A program made the position numbers and the translations under genes. A DNA stretch of 64,000 nucleotides from DASYFG01 sp036498565 (GTDB taxonomy: Bacteria > Bacillota > Bacilli > Lactobacillales > Lactobacillaceae): positions 248,001-312,000 of the forward strand of contig DASYFG010000003.1 of NCBI GenBank assembly GCA_036498565.1. The letters are read 5' to 3'. Position 1 is the first letter of the stretch. Each line of letters starts with the position of its first letter. Shown piece by piece: positions 8,405 through 16,729 of this stretch. The notes below the pieces were generated by a model. That model had not been told where the DNA came from. It made no database searches and worked only from the letters and a program-made list of their open reading frames with translations.

Positions 8405-8429
8405 AAAACAACCCTCGGGTTGTTTTTTT
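8405..8429 (+). terminator. terminator of the ribosomal protein superoperon
   Basis: Perfect 10-bp stem AAAACAACCC / GGGTTGTTTT with a 2-nt loop (TC), followed by a T-run. Confidence 0.9.
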
Positions 8430-8495
8430 GTTGTTATTTTTTAGAAAATTCCGAATAATTGTCTTTTTAATTTTACAAAACCGTGATTTTTAATA

Positions 8496-8529
8496 TGTTA
8501 AAATAGATATATGTTGGTGGAAAACCAAC
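8496..8529 (+). promoter_or_regulatory. extended -10 promoter and leader hairpin of the permease
   Basis: TGT-TAAAAT (8496-8504) is an extended -10; the nearest -35-like TTTACA (8472-8477) is 21 nt away. The transcript would start near 8511 and immediately form the hairpin GTTGGT-GGAAA-ACCAAC (8513-8529), ending 3 nt before the AGGAGG of the permease. The hairpin could affect ribosome access. Confidence 0.5.
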
Positions 8530-8541
8530 GAAGGAGGAATT

Positions 8542-9918
8542 ATGCAACACCAAAACAAGGAAAATGCCGATGGCATGCAACGCGGTTTAGCAAATCGACA
8601 TGTTCAACTTATTGCGATTGGTGGAACGATTGGAACGGGTCTATTTTTGGGAGCTGGAACGAGTATTCAGCTAACGGGTCCGTCAATTTTATTGATTTAT
8701 TTAGTGACTGGCTTATTCATGTTTGCCATGATGCGCGCGATTGGTGAAATGATGTATGCCGATCCGGAGCAACACACGTTTGTGAATTTTATTAACAAAT
8801 ATGTTGGTGTCGGCGCGGGGTGGTTTGCCGGTTGGTCGTATTGGATATCGCTGGTTTTTGTCGGCATGGCGGAAATTACGGCGGTGGCTAACTATGTGAA
8901 TTTTTGGTTCCCAAACTGGCCGTCTTGGATTGTGCAAATTGTCTTTTTGTTAGTGCTGAGTTTAATCAATCTGATTGCGGTTAAAATTTTTGGTGAAGCA
9001 GAATTTTGGTTTGCGATGATTAAAATTGTGGCCATTGTGGCGATGATTGTCACCGGACTATTTATGATTTTTGGCCACTTCCAAACGCCGGGCGGTGGAC
9101 ACGCTGGCTTTGGGAATATTACCAATGGTTTCTCGCTGTTTCCAAACGGTGTTTTGCAGTTTATGATGGCCTTTCAACTGGTATTTTTCGCATTTCAAGG
9201 TATGGAATACATTTCTTTGACGGTTTCTGAAACGATGAATCCGCGCGATGTTTTGCCACGTGCGATTAACCAAATTTTATTGCGAATTTTGATTTTCTAT
9301 ATCGGGGCGCTGTTGGTGATCATGGGCATTTATAATTGGCAGTCGTTAGACGCGTCTCGTAGTCCATTTGTGCAAGTTTTCCAATTGGCGGGCATTAACT
9401 GGGCTGCTGGTTTGATTAACTTCGTGGTGCTGACGTCAGCAGCCTCTGCGTTAAACTCGGTTTTGTACTCGGCTGGGCGTCAATTATTTGCTTTATCTAA
9501 AAAGAGCGATAACACGTTCTTATCGAATTTTGCGCATTTGTCAAAAACTGGCGTGCCGGCGAGTGCTATTTTGTTTACGGCGGGTATTATTTTGATTTCA
9601 CCGGTGATTAACAGTATTCCGGCGATTAGCAACGCGTTTGAATTTGTCACATCGGCGTCGTCATCGGTGTATGTGGTGATTTATATTTTGGCGATGATTG
9701 CGCATTATAATTATCGTCGTTCCCAAGATTTCAAAGCAGATGGCTTTAAAATGCCGTTCTATCGCATTTTAAACCCGATCACGATTATTTTCTTTATCTA
9801 TGTGTTCATCACGCTCTTTTTGCAACAAAGCACCTTATATGCCGCCATTGGTGGCAGCATTTGGATTATTATTTTCGGTTGGTTAGCTTACCGCAAACAA
9901 AAAAACACACTCGATTGA
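8542..9918 (+). CDS. amino acid permease (AAT/APC family)
   Basis: 458-residue integral membrane transporter of the amino acid-polyamine-organocation superfamily. The first helix carries the family motif LIAIGGTIGTGLFLGAG (about 28-44), followed by roughly twelve hydrophobic segments and the GEMMYADPEQHTFVNF block typical of the AAT subfamily (LysP, AnsP, CycA, GabP relatives). Substrate cannot be read from sequence. AGGAGG SD. It stands alone between the ribosomal operon and convergent isoprenoid/respiratory genes, and its stop lies inside a bidirectional terminator. It interrupts the common rplQ-ecfA1 linkage. Confidence 0.9.
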   Translation: MQHQNKENADGMQRGLANRHVQLIAIGGTIGTGLFLGAGTSIQLTGPSILLIYLVTGLFMFAMMRAIGEMMYADPEQHTFVNFINKYVGVGAGWFAGWSYWISLVFVGMAEITAVANYVNFWFPNWPSWIVQIVFLLVLSLINLIAVKIFGEAEFWFAMIKIVAIVAMIVTGLFMIFGHFQTPGGGHAGFGNITNGFSLFPNGVLQFMMAFQLVFFAFQGMEYISLTVSETMNPRDVLPRAINQILLRILIFYIGALLVIMGIYNWQSLDASRSPFVQVFQLAGINWAAGLINFVVLTSAASALNSVLYSAGRQLFALSKKSDNTFLSNFAHLSKTGVPASAILFTAGIILISPVINSIPAISNAFEFVTSASSSVYVVIYILAMIAHYNYRRSQDFKADGFKMPFYRILNPITIIFFIYVFITLFLQQSTLYAAIGGSIWIIIFGWLAYRKQKNTLD

Positions 9919-9928
9919 GTGTGTTTTT
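9900..9928. terminator. bidirectional terminator between permease and polyprenyl synthase
   Basis: Stem AAAAACACACTC / GAGTGTGTTTTT with loop GATT, T-runs on both strands. The permease stop codon is inside the hairpin. Confidence 0.9.
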
Positions 9929-10912
9929 TTAGTAACTACGTGCCAACAACATGTCAGTCACTTGCAAAAGTTGATTTTGAACAATCCCAGCAGGCAGTTC
10001 GGTGATCAAAGTGCGCGTCTTTTGACTATGCTCTTCAATCATGGTTTTCAACTCGTCCAAAGCACCACTGGCCTCGATGTGTGTTTTAACTGTTTGATAG
10101 GCGGCTTGATCAAAAGTAGGATTTTGAAGTTGGGTGCTAATGGCTTGGCTATGCGCATTTTGACTTTGGAGCGCCATAATCATTGGGGCAGTGTAAATAC
10201 CGTTGAAAACGTCTTGATTGGCGGGTTTGCCAAGGACATCTTCTTCACTGACAAAATCCAGGTAATCATCCATGAGCTGGAAAGCAACCCCTAAATGATA
10301 ACCGATTTGTTCAGCTAGTTGCACCACATTAGCCGTCACGTCGGCAGTTTTTGCACCAAAGTACGTTGCCAGTTGGAATAACGCCGCGGTTTTGCCTTGA
10401 ATCTGTTCAAAGTAACGCGCCATGGTCATTGCGGTGTCAAACCGATTGGCTTTTTGATGAAGTTCACCAACTAGAATCGTCCGCAAACTGTTAATCGCGG
10501 TTGCGTTAATGGTCTGATCACCGACTTCGTTTAACAATTCAAACAACAAAACGAATAGATAATCGCCAGTATAAACCGCGGTGTCTTTGCCAACGGCACT
10601 TTGCACACTAGCAACACCACGACGGGCGTCTGAATCGTCGATCACATCATCGTGCACCAAGGTCGCGTAGTGTAACAATTCAACCACGCTGGCGAGTTTG
10701 ACGGCTTGTTCGGAAATTTCGGCGTCTTTTAATTGACTAAATAACAATGTCAGCGCTGGGCGAACTAATTTGCCAGCGAATAATTGCGCTTCGACGGTTT
10801 GTTGGATTTCTGGAAAATCTAGTTGCCAAGTGTCGTGCAATTGCGCAACGACACGCTGCAAAGGGGCTTCTAAGTCGGGAAAGGCATCCCAAATTTTAGG
10901 CAATGAAGACAT
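9929..10912 (-). CDS. long-chain polyprenyl diphosphate synthase
   Basis: Trans-prenyl transferase that extends farnesyl/geranylgeranyl diphosphate with isopentenyl diphosphate to make a quinone side chain (HepT/IspB type). 327 residues. First aspartate-rich motif HDDVIDD (near residues 87-93) and second motif QLMDDYLDF (about 215-225) are intact. I chose the ATG at 10912, preceded by a weak GAGAGTGAG, because longer in-frame starts overlap the end of ndh. It lies 53 nt after ndh, probably cotranscribed, which points to menaquinone or demethylmenaquinone side-chain synthesis for the same electron chain. No other menaquinone gene is in the window. Confidence 0.93.
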   Translation of the reverse strand: MSSLPKIWDAFPDLEAPLQRVVAQLHDTWQLDFPEIQQTVEAQLFAGKLVRPALTLLFSQLKDAEISEQAVKLASVVELLHYATLVHDDVIDDSDARRGVASVQSAVGKDTAVYTGDYLFVLLFELLNEVGDQTINATAINSLRTILVGELHQKANRFDTAMTMARYFEQIQGKTAALFQLATYFGAKTADVTANVVQLAEQIGYHLGVAFQLMDDYLDFVSEEDVLGKPANQDVFNGIYTAPMIMALQSQNAHSQAISTQLQNPTFDQAAYQTVKTHIEASGALDELKTMIEEHSQKTRTLITELPAGIVQNQLLQVTDMLLARSY

Positions 10913-10965
10913 AAACTCACTCTCAAAATCTAATATGTACGTCAGGCCGAAGCCTAACTTTAAAA

Positions 10966-12672
10966 TTACTTGTTCAAGTCGTTGTAAATTGACTTTTGTT
11001 GACCGTACCAAGCTGTTCCCAAAGCCTTTTGCAAAGCAGGAACAATCCAGAAGTCCAACCCAAAGTTACGACCAGCACCGTTCAAAAGCGCAAAGCTTGA
11101 GAAGATGACCAACCATTGTGAAGCATCCCAGCCGTTTGTAAAGCCAGCGACCAAAGCCAAAACGATTGAAAGCAACGCTGCTGGGAATGTGAATACGCCC
11201 AAAATCAAAGCAGCACCAACCACGATTGACAAGAAGCCGTTAACGGCAAACAATGAGTGGAACGTTGTATCGGCCCAACCACCTGTGGCAGCTGAAATCC
11301 AGAAGAATCCCAAGAACAATCGTAATGGCAAAGCCCATAACGTGTTACCCAAACGTGAAACCGCACCCTTGAATGGGTTACGCCCGTCAGCTGTGTGGAA
11401 GAATTCGTCTGTCAAATAGTGGAAGATTGAGTACAAAGATTGAATTTGCAAGTAGAAGTAAAGGTTAATACCGTGCTTAACCAATGAGGCGAAGAACCCA
11501 CTGGCAACGATTGGCAAGTTAATAACAGGTACTTGTGAGTCTGTAACTGTGTACCATGAACCAACAGAAACAGCGTAACCGTGGAACTTAGCAACGTCGT
11601 CAAACTTTGTTTGCGCGCCACCCTTGATTGAAGAAACGATGTTTAATGCGGCAACTTTGGCTGCATTTTCACCACCTTCAACTGTTTGTGGGATAGCGTG
11701 GGCAGGACCAACACCAAACTTTTCTGAAACGTAGTGGTTAATGTCACCAGACACATAAATGTTGTCATAAGCTTCAGTTTCGTTCTTCATAGCTTGCATG
11801 AAGTCGTTTGTCACGATACGACCACCACGCGCGGCCATTTCAAAGCCCCAAGGTGCGACAACGTCTTTACCCTTAACACCGGCTGTCCAAATCAACGTGT
11901 TCATTGGTTGTGTTGAACCGTCTTTGAATTCGATGTAGTCTTCGTGCACGCCGGAAACCATGGCACCAGTTTGGATGTCAACGCCGTTTTCAGTCATGTA
12001 CTTGTAAGCTTTGTCAGCCAAATCACGCTTTTCCAACATGTTCAAAATTGTTGGTACGGCTTCAAACATGATGATCTTGATTTCTGATTCGTCCAACTTG
12101 TGTTGCTTAGCCAAAACCTTGCGCCATTCGATGAATTCACCAACCAATTCAGTTCCAGTAAATCCTGAACCAACAACACCAATTGTCAACAAAGCTTGAC
12201 GCTTAGCTGGATCCAATTCAGCTGCACCACGCGCAACAACGTCTTCGATGTGGGCGCGGATTTTCAAAGCTTGTTCCATTGACCACAATTCAAAACCGTG
12301 TTCTTTAACACCAGGTGTGCCAAAGTCGTTTGAATCACCACCAACTGAGATGATCAAGTGTTCAAAGTTGATGTCACCAGCAACGTCTGTTTTAACAACG
12401 TTGTTTTCTTTGTCAATGTCCAAAACGTTTGCCGTCAACAACTTTACGTTTTTGTCGTGGTTAAACAAAACGCGCAAGTCTTCTTGAACGTGCTTTGGTT
12501 CCACGCGGGCCGCTGCCACTTCGTGCAATTCCGTTTGGTATGTGAAATATGAGTGCTTGTCAATCAAGATGATGTTGTAACCTGATGCAGGCTTCAACTT
12601 CTTGGCCAAAGTTTTTGTCGCAAAAACTCCTGAAAAACCAGCCCCAACAATGACGATATTCTTTTCAGCCAT
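10966..12672 (-). CDS. ndh: type II NADH dehydrogenase with C-terminal DoxX-like membrane domain
   Basis: Flavoprotein oxidising NADH and reducing membrane quinone without proton pumping. 568 residues against about 400 for ordinary NDH-2. FAD-binding GxGxxG near the start (IVIVGAGFSGVFA, 6-18), NADH-binding GxGxxG at 166-176 (VVGSGFTGTELVGE), and the domain-closing GDINHYV...HAIPQTVEGG quinone-site region near 300-330. From about residue 420 the protein continues with four hydrophobic segments (WALPLRLFLGFFWISAATGGW and following) resembling the DoxX family. A similar C-terminal membrane extension exists in the Ndh2 used for flavin-based extracellular electron transfer in Listeria. SD AAGGAGAA; own divergent promoter. 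Downstream partner is the polyprenyl synthase. Confidence 0.92.
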   Translation of the reverse strand: MAEKNIVIVGAGFSGVFATKTLAKKLKPASGYNIILIDKHSYFTYQTELHEVAAARVEPKHVQEDLRVLFNHDKNVKLLTANVLDIDKENNVVKTDVAGDINFEHLIISVGGDSNDFGTPGVKEHGFELWSMEQALKIRAHIEDVVARGAAELDPAKRQALLTIGVVGSGFTGTELVGEFIEWRKVLAKQHKLDESEIKIIMFEAVPTILNMLEKRDLADKAYKYMTENGVDIQTGAMVSGVHEDYIEFKDGSTQPMNTLIWTAGVKGKDVVAPWGFEMAARGGRIVTNDFMQAMKNETEAYDNIYVSGDINHYVSEKFGVGPAHAIPQTVEGGENAAKVAALNIVSSIKGGAQTKFDDVAKFHGYAVSVGSWYTVTDSQVPVINLPIVASGFFASLVKHGINLYFYLQIQSLYSIFHYLTDEFFHTADGRNPFKGAVSRLGNTLWALPLRLFLGFFWISAATGGWADTTFHSLFAVNGFLSIVVGAALILGVFTFPAALLSIVLALVAGFTNGWDASQWLVIFSSFALLNGAGRNFGLDFWIVPALQKALGTAWYGQQKSIYNDLNK

Positions 12673-12725
12673 CGTAAAAATTCTCCTTGTGAAATAGTTA
12701 CTGTTCTTCGCTCAATGCAACTTCT

Positions 12726-12754
12726 ATTGTACGCCACTTTGTTTGTCTTATCAA
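12726..12754 (-). promoter_or_regulatory. ndh promoter
   Basis: On the minus strand -35 TTGATA (12749-12754) and -10 TACAAT (12726-12731) are separated by exactly 17 nt, 54 nt before the ndh start codon. Confidence 0.7.
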
Positions 12755-12773
12755 ATTTTTATCTGGAAAAACT

Positions 12774-12800
12774 TTGTGAAAAAGTGTCGTATTTTCACAA
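12774..12800. promoter_or_regulatory. TTGTGAAAA / TTTTCACAA inverted repeat between ndh and ecfA1
   Basis: Perfect 9-bp arms (12774-12782 and 12792-12800) with a 9-nt centre. The arms match the half-sites of the NADH-sensing repressor Rex (TTGTGA / TCACAA), but Rex sites normally have 6 nt between half-sites, so the identity is uncertain. It lies 20 bp upstream of the ndh -35 in the divergent spacer. Confidence 0.5.
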
Positions 12801-12894
12801 GTGGGGCTGAAAATACGGATTTTGTTGTGGGTATGAAAAAGTTGTTTGTTTCATGTTAAAATAAATGTTTAGAGAATAAAACGGAGGGCAGCGC

Positions 12895-13713
12895 GTGGAA
12901 GCTTTGTCAGTTCACAATTTAACTTATCGCTATGATGAGCAGGCGCCATATTTGTTTACGGATTTTTCTTTGACGATTGCGCGCGGTGAGCGGGTGGCGA
13001 TTGTCGGCCATAACGGTTCTGGTAAATCCACGTTAGCCAAGCTTTTTGTTGGTTTATTAGCCGCTGAACAAGGTGAAATTGGGATTTTTGGCGACACGTT
13101 GACACCAGAAAATTTGCACCAATTACGCCAAAAAATCGGCATGGTGTTCCAAAATCCGGATAATCAATTTGTCGGTGCGACGGTGGAAGATGATGTGGCG
13201 TTTGGTTTGGAAAATCATCGGGTACCACAAGTCGAGATGCAAGCCCGCATTGACGAAGCGCTCGCGACCGTGGGCATGAGTGCTTACAAAAACCGTGAAC
13301 CGCACACGTTATCCGGCGGACAAAAGCAACGCGTGGCTTTGGCGAGTGTGTTGGCTTTACGGCCTGATGTGATTATTTTGGATGAAGCAACGGCCATGTT
13401 GGATCCTTTGGGACGAGCGACAATGATGGATGTGCTGGCGAACTTAAAGCACGCGCAACCGGATTTGACGTTGATTGCCATTACGCATGACATGGACGAA
13501 GCGGCTTTGGCGGATCGTGTGATTTTGCTGGACGATGGCGTGGTTTTGGCTGACGGGAAACCGGCTGATGTTTTTGCCCAAGCGGATTTGTTAGTTGAAC
13601 ACGGATTAGAATTACCGTTTGCCGGTGAGTTGCAAGCTGACTTGCGGATTCAGCCGGAACGGCATTTGTTAGAAGGAGAACTGGTGGATTGGCTATTGTC
13701 TTTGACCAAGTGA
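12895..13713 (+). CDS. ecfA1: ECF transporter ATPase EcfA1
   Basis: One of the two ATPases of the shared energy-coupling-factor module that powers vitamin and metal uptake with exchangeable S components. 272 residues with Walker A GHNGSGKST (about 38-46), Q-loop FQNPDNQF, signature LSGGQKQR and Walker B VIILDEAT. GTG start 8 nt after CGGAGGG. An extended -10 (TGT-TAAAAT, 12854-12862) lies upstream. Overlaps ecfA2 by 25 nt. Confidence 0.96.
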   Translation: MEALSVHNLTYRYDEQAPYLFTDFSLTIARGERVAIVGHNGSGKSTLAKLFVGLLAAEQGEIGIFGDTLTPENLHQLRQKIGMVFQNPDNQFVGATVEDDVAFGLENHRVPQVEMQARIDEALATVGMSAYKNREPHTLSGGQKQRVALASVLALRPDVIILDEATAMLDPLGRATMMDVLANLKHAQPDLTLIAITHDMDEAALADRVILLDDGVVLADGKPADVFAQADLLVEHGLELPFAGELQADLRIQPERHLLEGELVDWLLSLTK

Positions 13714-14543
13714 ATTTTAGTTATGACGGGCAGGCGCCAGTTTTGCAAGACGTGAATTTGACGTTGGCAAGTGGGCAAGTCACGGCGATTATCGGCCAAA
13801 CGGGTGCCGGGAAATCAACGTTGATGCAGCACGTCAATGGTTTGTTAAAGCCGACTAGCGGGCAAGTGCGCGTCGAAGATTTTGTGCTGGACGCGCAAAC
13901 CAAAGAAAAGACGCTGGTTGCTTTGCGCAAGCGTGTGGGCATGGTTTTTCAATTTCCGGAGAATCAATTGTTTGCCAATACGGTTTTGGCCGATGTGATG
14001 TATGGCCCGTTGAATTTTGGTTTGGATAAGACGCGGGCGCAACAGGCAGCACAAACGGCTTTGCAGCGCGTTGGTTTGCCTGAACAATATTGGCAAGTGT
14101 CGCCATTTGATTTGTCTGGTGGGCAAATGCGTCGGGTGGCGTTAGCCGGTGTTTTGGCGAGTGAACCAGAAATTTTGGTGCTGGATGAACCGGCCGCTGG
14201 TTTGGATCCGAAAGGACAAGCTGATTTGCTAGCGATGATTGCAAGTTTGCGGGCGGAAGGCACGACGGTTTTGTTGATTACACACCAAATGGAGCACGTG
14301 GTAGCGGTCGCTGATCACGTGGTGGTGATGGGGAGCGGCGCGGTGCAAACGGTCACGACGCCAGAGGTACTTTTCCAACACGATTCAGCGTGGTTTGCAC
14401 AGTTTGGTTTGGCACTTCCAAAAGCTGGGCGATTTGCGGAATTATTGGCGGCGCGCGGTATGAAATTTGATCGCCGACCACTGACAAAAGCGGCTTTATC
14501 GGTGGATTTGAATGCGCGGATTGGCGGTGAGCGTGATGAATAA
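13689..14543 (+). CDS. ecfA2: ECF transporter ATPase EcfA2
   Basis: Second ECF ATPase, 284 residues, with Walker A GQTGAGKST, Q-loop FQFPENQLF, signature LSGGQMRR and Walker B ILVLDEPAAGLD, then the C-terminal EcfT-contact region. The start is TTG at 13689, inside the end of ecfA1, preceded by AGAAGGAGAA; no ATG or GTG in frame fits. Overlapping genes indicate coupled synthesis of the heterodimer. Confidence 0.96.
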   Translation: MAIVFDQVNFSYDGQAPVLQDVNLTLASGQVTAIIGQTGAGKSTLMQHVNGLLKPTSGQVRVEDFVLDAQTKEKTLVALRKRVGMVFQFPENQLFANTVLADVMYGPLNFGLDKTRAQQAAQTALQRVGLPEQYWQVSPFDLSGGQMRRVALAGVLASEPEILVLDEPAAGLDPKGQADLLAMIASLRAEGTTVLLITHQMEHVVAVADHVVVMGSGAVQTVTTPEVLFQHDSAWFAQFGLALPKAGRFAELLAARGMKFDRRPLTKAALSVDLNARIGGERDE

Positions 14544-15351
14544 TATTGTGATTGGGCGCTTTGTGCCGGGTGATTCATGGATGCACCGTTTGGATCCCCG
14601 GACGAAAATTCTGGCGACATTTGGCTTTATTGTGATTTTATTGTTGGCGCATGGCTGGTTGGCGTATTTGGCTGCGGCGATTTACGTGGGCTTGGCGTTG
14701 ATTTTGACAAAACAACCGTTGAAGCTTTATTGGGATGGGTTGAAACCGATTTTTTGGTTGTTGTTGTTTACCGTGATTTTACAGGTGTTTTTCACGGGTG
14801 GCACACCAGTTTTGTGGCATTGGGGATGGTTGACGGTCACGCAACCCGGCGTGATTAATGCAGCTTACATTGTGTTACGATTTGTGTTAATCATTGTCAT
14901 GTCAACAATTATGACGTTAACTACGCCACCGACAAGCATTGCCAACGCCTTGGAAGATTTGTTAAAACCGTTAAATGCCGTGAAAGTACCTGTCGCAGAA
15001 CTGGCGTTGATGCTAGCGATTGCGTTGCGTTTCGTGCCGCTTTTGATGGATGAAACAACGAAAATTATGAATGCGCAAAAGTCGCGTGGCATGAGCTTTT
15101 CAACCGGCGGGCCAATCAAACGCGTCAAGGCGATTGTGCCTTTGTTGGTGCCGTTATTTATCGGTGCCTTGCAGCGCGCGTTGGATTTGGCAAATGCGAT
15201 GGAAGTGCGGGGCTTTGAAGATGCCCAAAATCGTACTAAATATCGTTTGTTAAAGTATGGACGAGCTGATGTCTTGGTGGGCGTGAGTTTGATCGTATTA
15301 TTCGTGATTATGATTGGTTTAAGTTGGAGGTTTGGCGATGCCACGTTATAA
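14536..15351 (+). CDS. ecfT: ECF transporter transmembrane protein EcfT
   Basis: Membrane scaffold coupling the ATPases to S components. 271 residues, several hydrophobic helices and the two cytoplasmic coupling-helix signatures (NAQKSRGMSF and NAMEVRGFED) that insert into the ATPases. I chose ATG 14536, 8 nt inside ecfA2, over an upstream in-frame ATG at 14512 because GGTGAG precedes it and the family begins MNNIVIGRF-like. truA overlaps its end. Confidence 0.95.
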   Translation: MNNIVIGRFVPGDSWMHRLDPRTKILATFGFIVILLLAHGWLAYLAAAIYVGLALILTKQPLKLYWDGLKPIFWLLLFTVILQVFFTGGTPVLWHWGWLTVTQPGVINAAYIVLRFVLIIVMSTIMTLTTPPTSIANALEDLLKPLNAVKVPVAELALMLAIALRFVPLLMDETTKIMNAQKSRGMSFSTGGPIKRVKAIVPLLVPLFIGALQRALDLANAMEVRGFEDAQNRTKYRLLKYGRADVLVGVSLIVLFVIMIGLSWRFGDATL

Positions 15352-16093
15352 AGCAACCGTTGCCTATGACGGCTCGCAGTTTGCCGGTTTTCAAGTGCAA
15401 ACGGGGTCAAAAGTGCGTACGGTGCAAGGTGAATTGAACAAAGTGGTCAACACAATGGCCAAAAATCCGACCCCGGCGATCAAAGTGATTGGCGCTTCGC
15501 GCACGGATTCAACAGTGCATGCGTTTGGTCAGGTGGTGCATTTTGATTTGCCGTTTGATATTGCAGCTGAAGGTGTGCGCAAAGGTTTGAACACGATGTT
15601 GCCGCGGGATTTGGTGGTGCGCTCGGTTGAAATCGTTGATGCAGCGTTTCATGCGCGGTTTGATACGCGGGGCAAACGGTATTTTTACCGGGTTTCAACG
15701 GAAGATTTTGTGAATCCGTTTAAGCGTTTGTACACGGGTCATTATCGTTTTCGTTTGGATTTGGCGCGGATTGAAGCGGCGTTACCGGATTTGTTAGGCG
15801 AGCATGACTTTGCGAGTTTTGCAGCGGCCGGCAATCAAAGTGAAAGTACCATTCGAACGATTACGCGTGCGGATATGCGCGTTGATGAAGCCGAACAGGA
15901 GCTGATTTTTACGTTTGAAGGCAATGCATTTTTGTATAATCAAATTCGAATTATGGTCGGGGTGCTGTTAGAAATTGGCAACGACAGTCGTGATGTGCAT
16001 GATATTTTGCGTTTATATGAAGTCAAAGACCGCCAACAGGCTCGCTTTACGGCGCCGGGTTCGGGTTTGTATTTGGATGAAATTTATTATTAA
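15338..16093 (+). CDS. truA: tRNA pseudouridine(38-40) synthase
   Basis: Isomerises uridines 38-40 in the anticodon arm. 251 residues starting MPRYKATVAYDGSQFAGFQ. The catalytic aspartate is Asp57 in GASRTDSTVHA; the family more often has GAGRTDAGVHA, so the flanks vary but the key residue is present. GGAGG lies 7 nt before ATG 15338. Last gene of ecfA1-ecfA2-ecfT-truA. Confidence 0.96.
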   Translation: MPRYKATVAYDGSQFAGFQVQTGSKVRTVQGELNKVVNTMAKNPTPAIKVIGASRTDSTVHAFGQVVHFDLPFDIAAEGVRKGLNTMLPRDLVVRSVEIVDAAFHARFDTRGKRYFYRVSTEDFVNPFKRLYTGHYRFRLDLARIEAALPDLLGEHDFASFAAAGNQSESTIRTITRADMRVDEAEQELIFTFEGNAFLYNQIRIMVGVLLEIGNDSRDVHDILRLYEVKDRQQARFTAPGSGLYLDEIYY

Positions 16094-16094
16094 G

Positions 16095-16115
16095 CTGTCA
16101 GTGGGCAGTTTTTTT
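16095..16115 (+). terminator. terminator after truA
   Basis: Short stem CTGTC / GGCAG (one G-T pair), loop AGTG, followed by seven T. Confidence 0.65.
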
Positions 16116-16116
16116 G

Positions 16117-16145
16117 TTGACTTTAAGTGAATGAACGTTTATTAT
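16117..16145 (+). promoter_or_regulatory. tetR promoter with embedded operator
   Basis: -35 TTGACT (16117-16122) and -10 TATTAT (16140-16145) with 17 nt between. The palindrome-like AATGAACGTTTATT (16130-16143) covers the spacer and -10 and is matched by AATGAATGTTCATT in front of the next gene, so it is the likely TetR operator. The expected transcription start coincides with the ATG at 16152. Confidence 0.7.
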
Positions 16146-16151
16146 AAAAAT

Positions 16152-16706
16152 ATGCGAAAGATTGATACGCAAAAAATAACGGCGATACACCAAGCTGTTT
16201 ATGATTTAGTGGCTGAAAATGGCTTGATTAACCTCAGCATGGGAAAAGTTGCCAAGGCTGCGCATGTGAGTCCGGCGACGATTTATATTTATTATGCTGA
16301 CAAAGAAGATTTATTGTCACAGATGTATAAATCGGTGAAAGATTTGATGGACAATGGATTAGCTGAAGCTTTGGCTGAAGCTGAGACGATGCCTGAAAAA
16401 TTCCGTGTGGGTCTAAAGCATTTTGCGCACCGTTTTACACAATATCCAAAGCAAGCCACGTTGATGTGGGCATTATTGAACAATCCAAACGAAGTGAGTG
16501 CGGAGGCGAATGCCTACAGTCAGCAACGGGCGGAAGTTTTGATGCGTGTCATTAACGAAGCGATGGCGCAGGATTTGTTGGTGACGGATGACTTGACGAT
16601 TTTGCAAGCGATGACCTTTGGTGCAATGACGGATTATTTGCAAAATGGTGGTCGTGATGTTGATGCGTTGATTGACTTATTAGTCGCACGTCTATTTAAG
16701 GCGTAG
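16152..16706 (+). CDS. TetR-family regulator, probably leaderless
   Basis: 184-residue repressor with an N-terminal TetR helix-turn-helix (about 10-55: AVYDLVAENGLINLSMGKVAKAAHVSPATIYIYYADKEDLL) and a variable ligand-binding C-terminus. The upstream ATG at 16131 lies inside the promoter, so I chose 16152, which is 7 nt after the -10 box with no SD. The downstream SDR gene, 56 nt away, carries the same operator, so this protein probably represses itself and the SDR. Ligand unknown. Confidence 0.85.
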   Translation: MRKIDTQKITAIHQAVYDLVAENGLINLSMGKVAKAAHVSPATIYIYYADKEDLLSQMYKSVKDLMDNGLAEALAEAETMPEKFRVGLKHFAHRFTQYPKQATLMWALLNNPNEVSAEANAYSQQRAEVLMRVINEAMAQDLLVTDDLTILQAMTFGAMTDYLQNGGRDVDALIDLLVARLFKA

Positions 16707-16729
16707 GCTTTTATTTTTAGCGCGAGAAG

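Noticed and set aside
10912..11011. Longer N-terminus for the polyprenyl synthase
   Set aside because: The extension overlaps the end of ndh in another frame, lacks similarity to the family and has no SD.
13689..13713. Frameshift in ecfA1/ecfA2
   Set aside because: The 25-nt overlap with a TTG start and a good SD is a normal coupled arrangement; both proteins are full length.
12930..14620. Several long minus-strand frames opposite ecfA1-ecfA2-ecfT
   Set aside because: They mirror strongly coding plus-strand genes, have no SD and no recognisable domains.
16131..16151. Upstream ATG (16131) as start of the TetR gene
   Set aside because: It lies within the -35/-10 spacer of a consensus promoter, so it would not be in the transcript.
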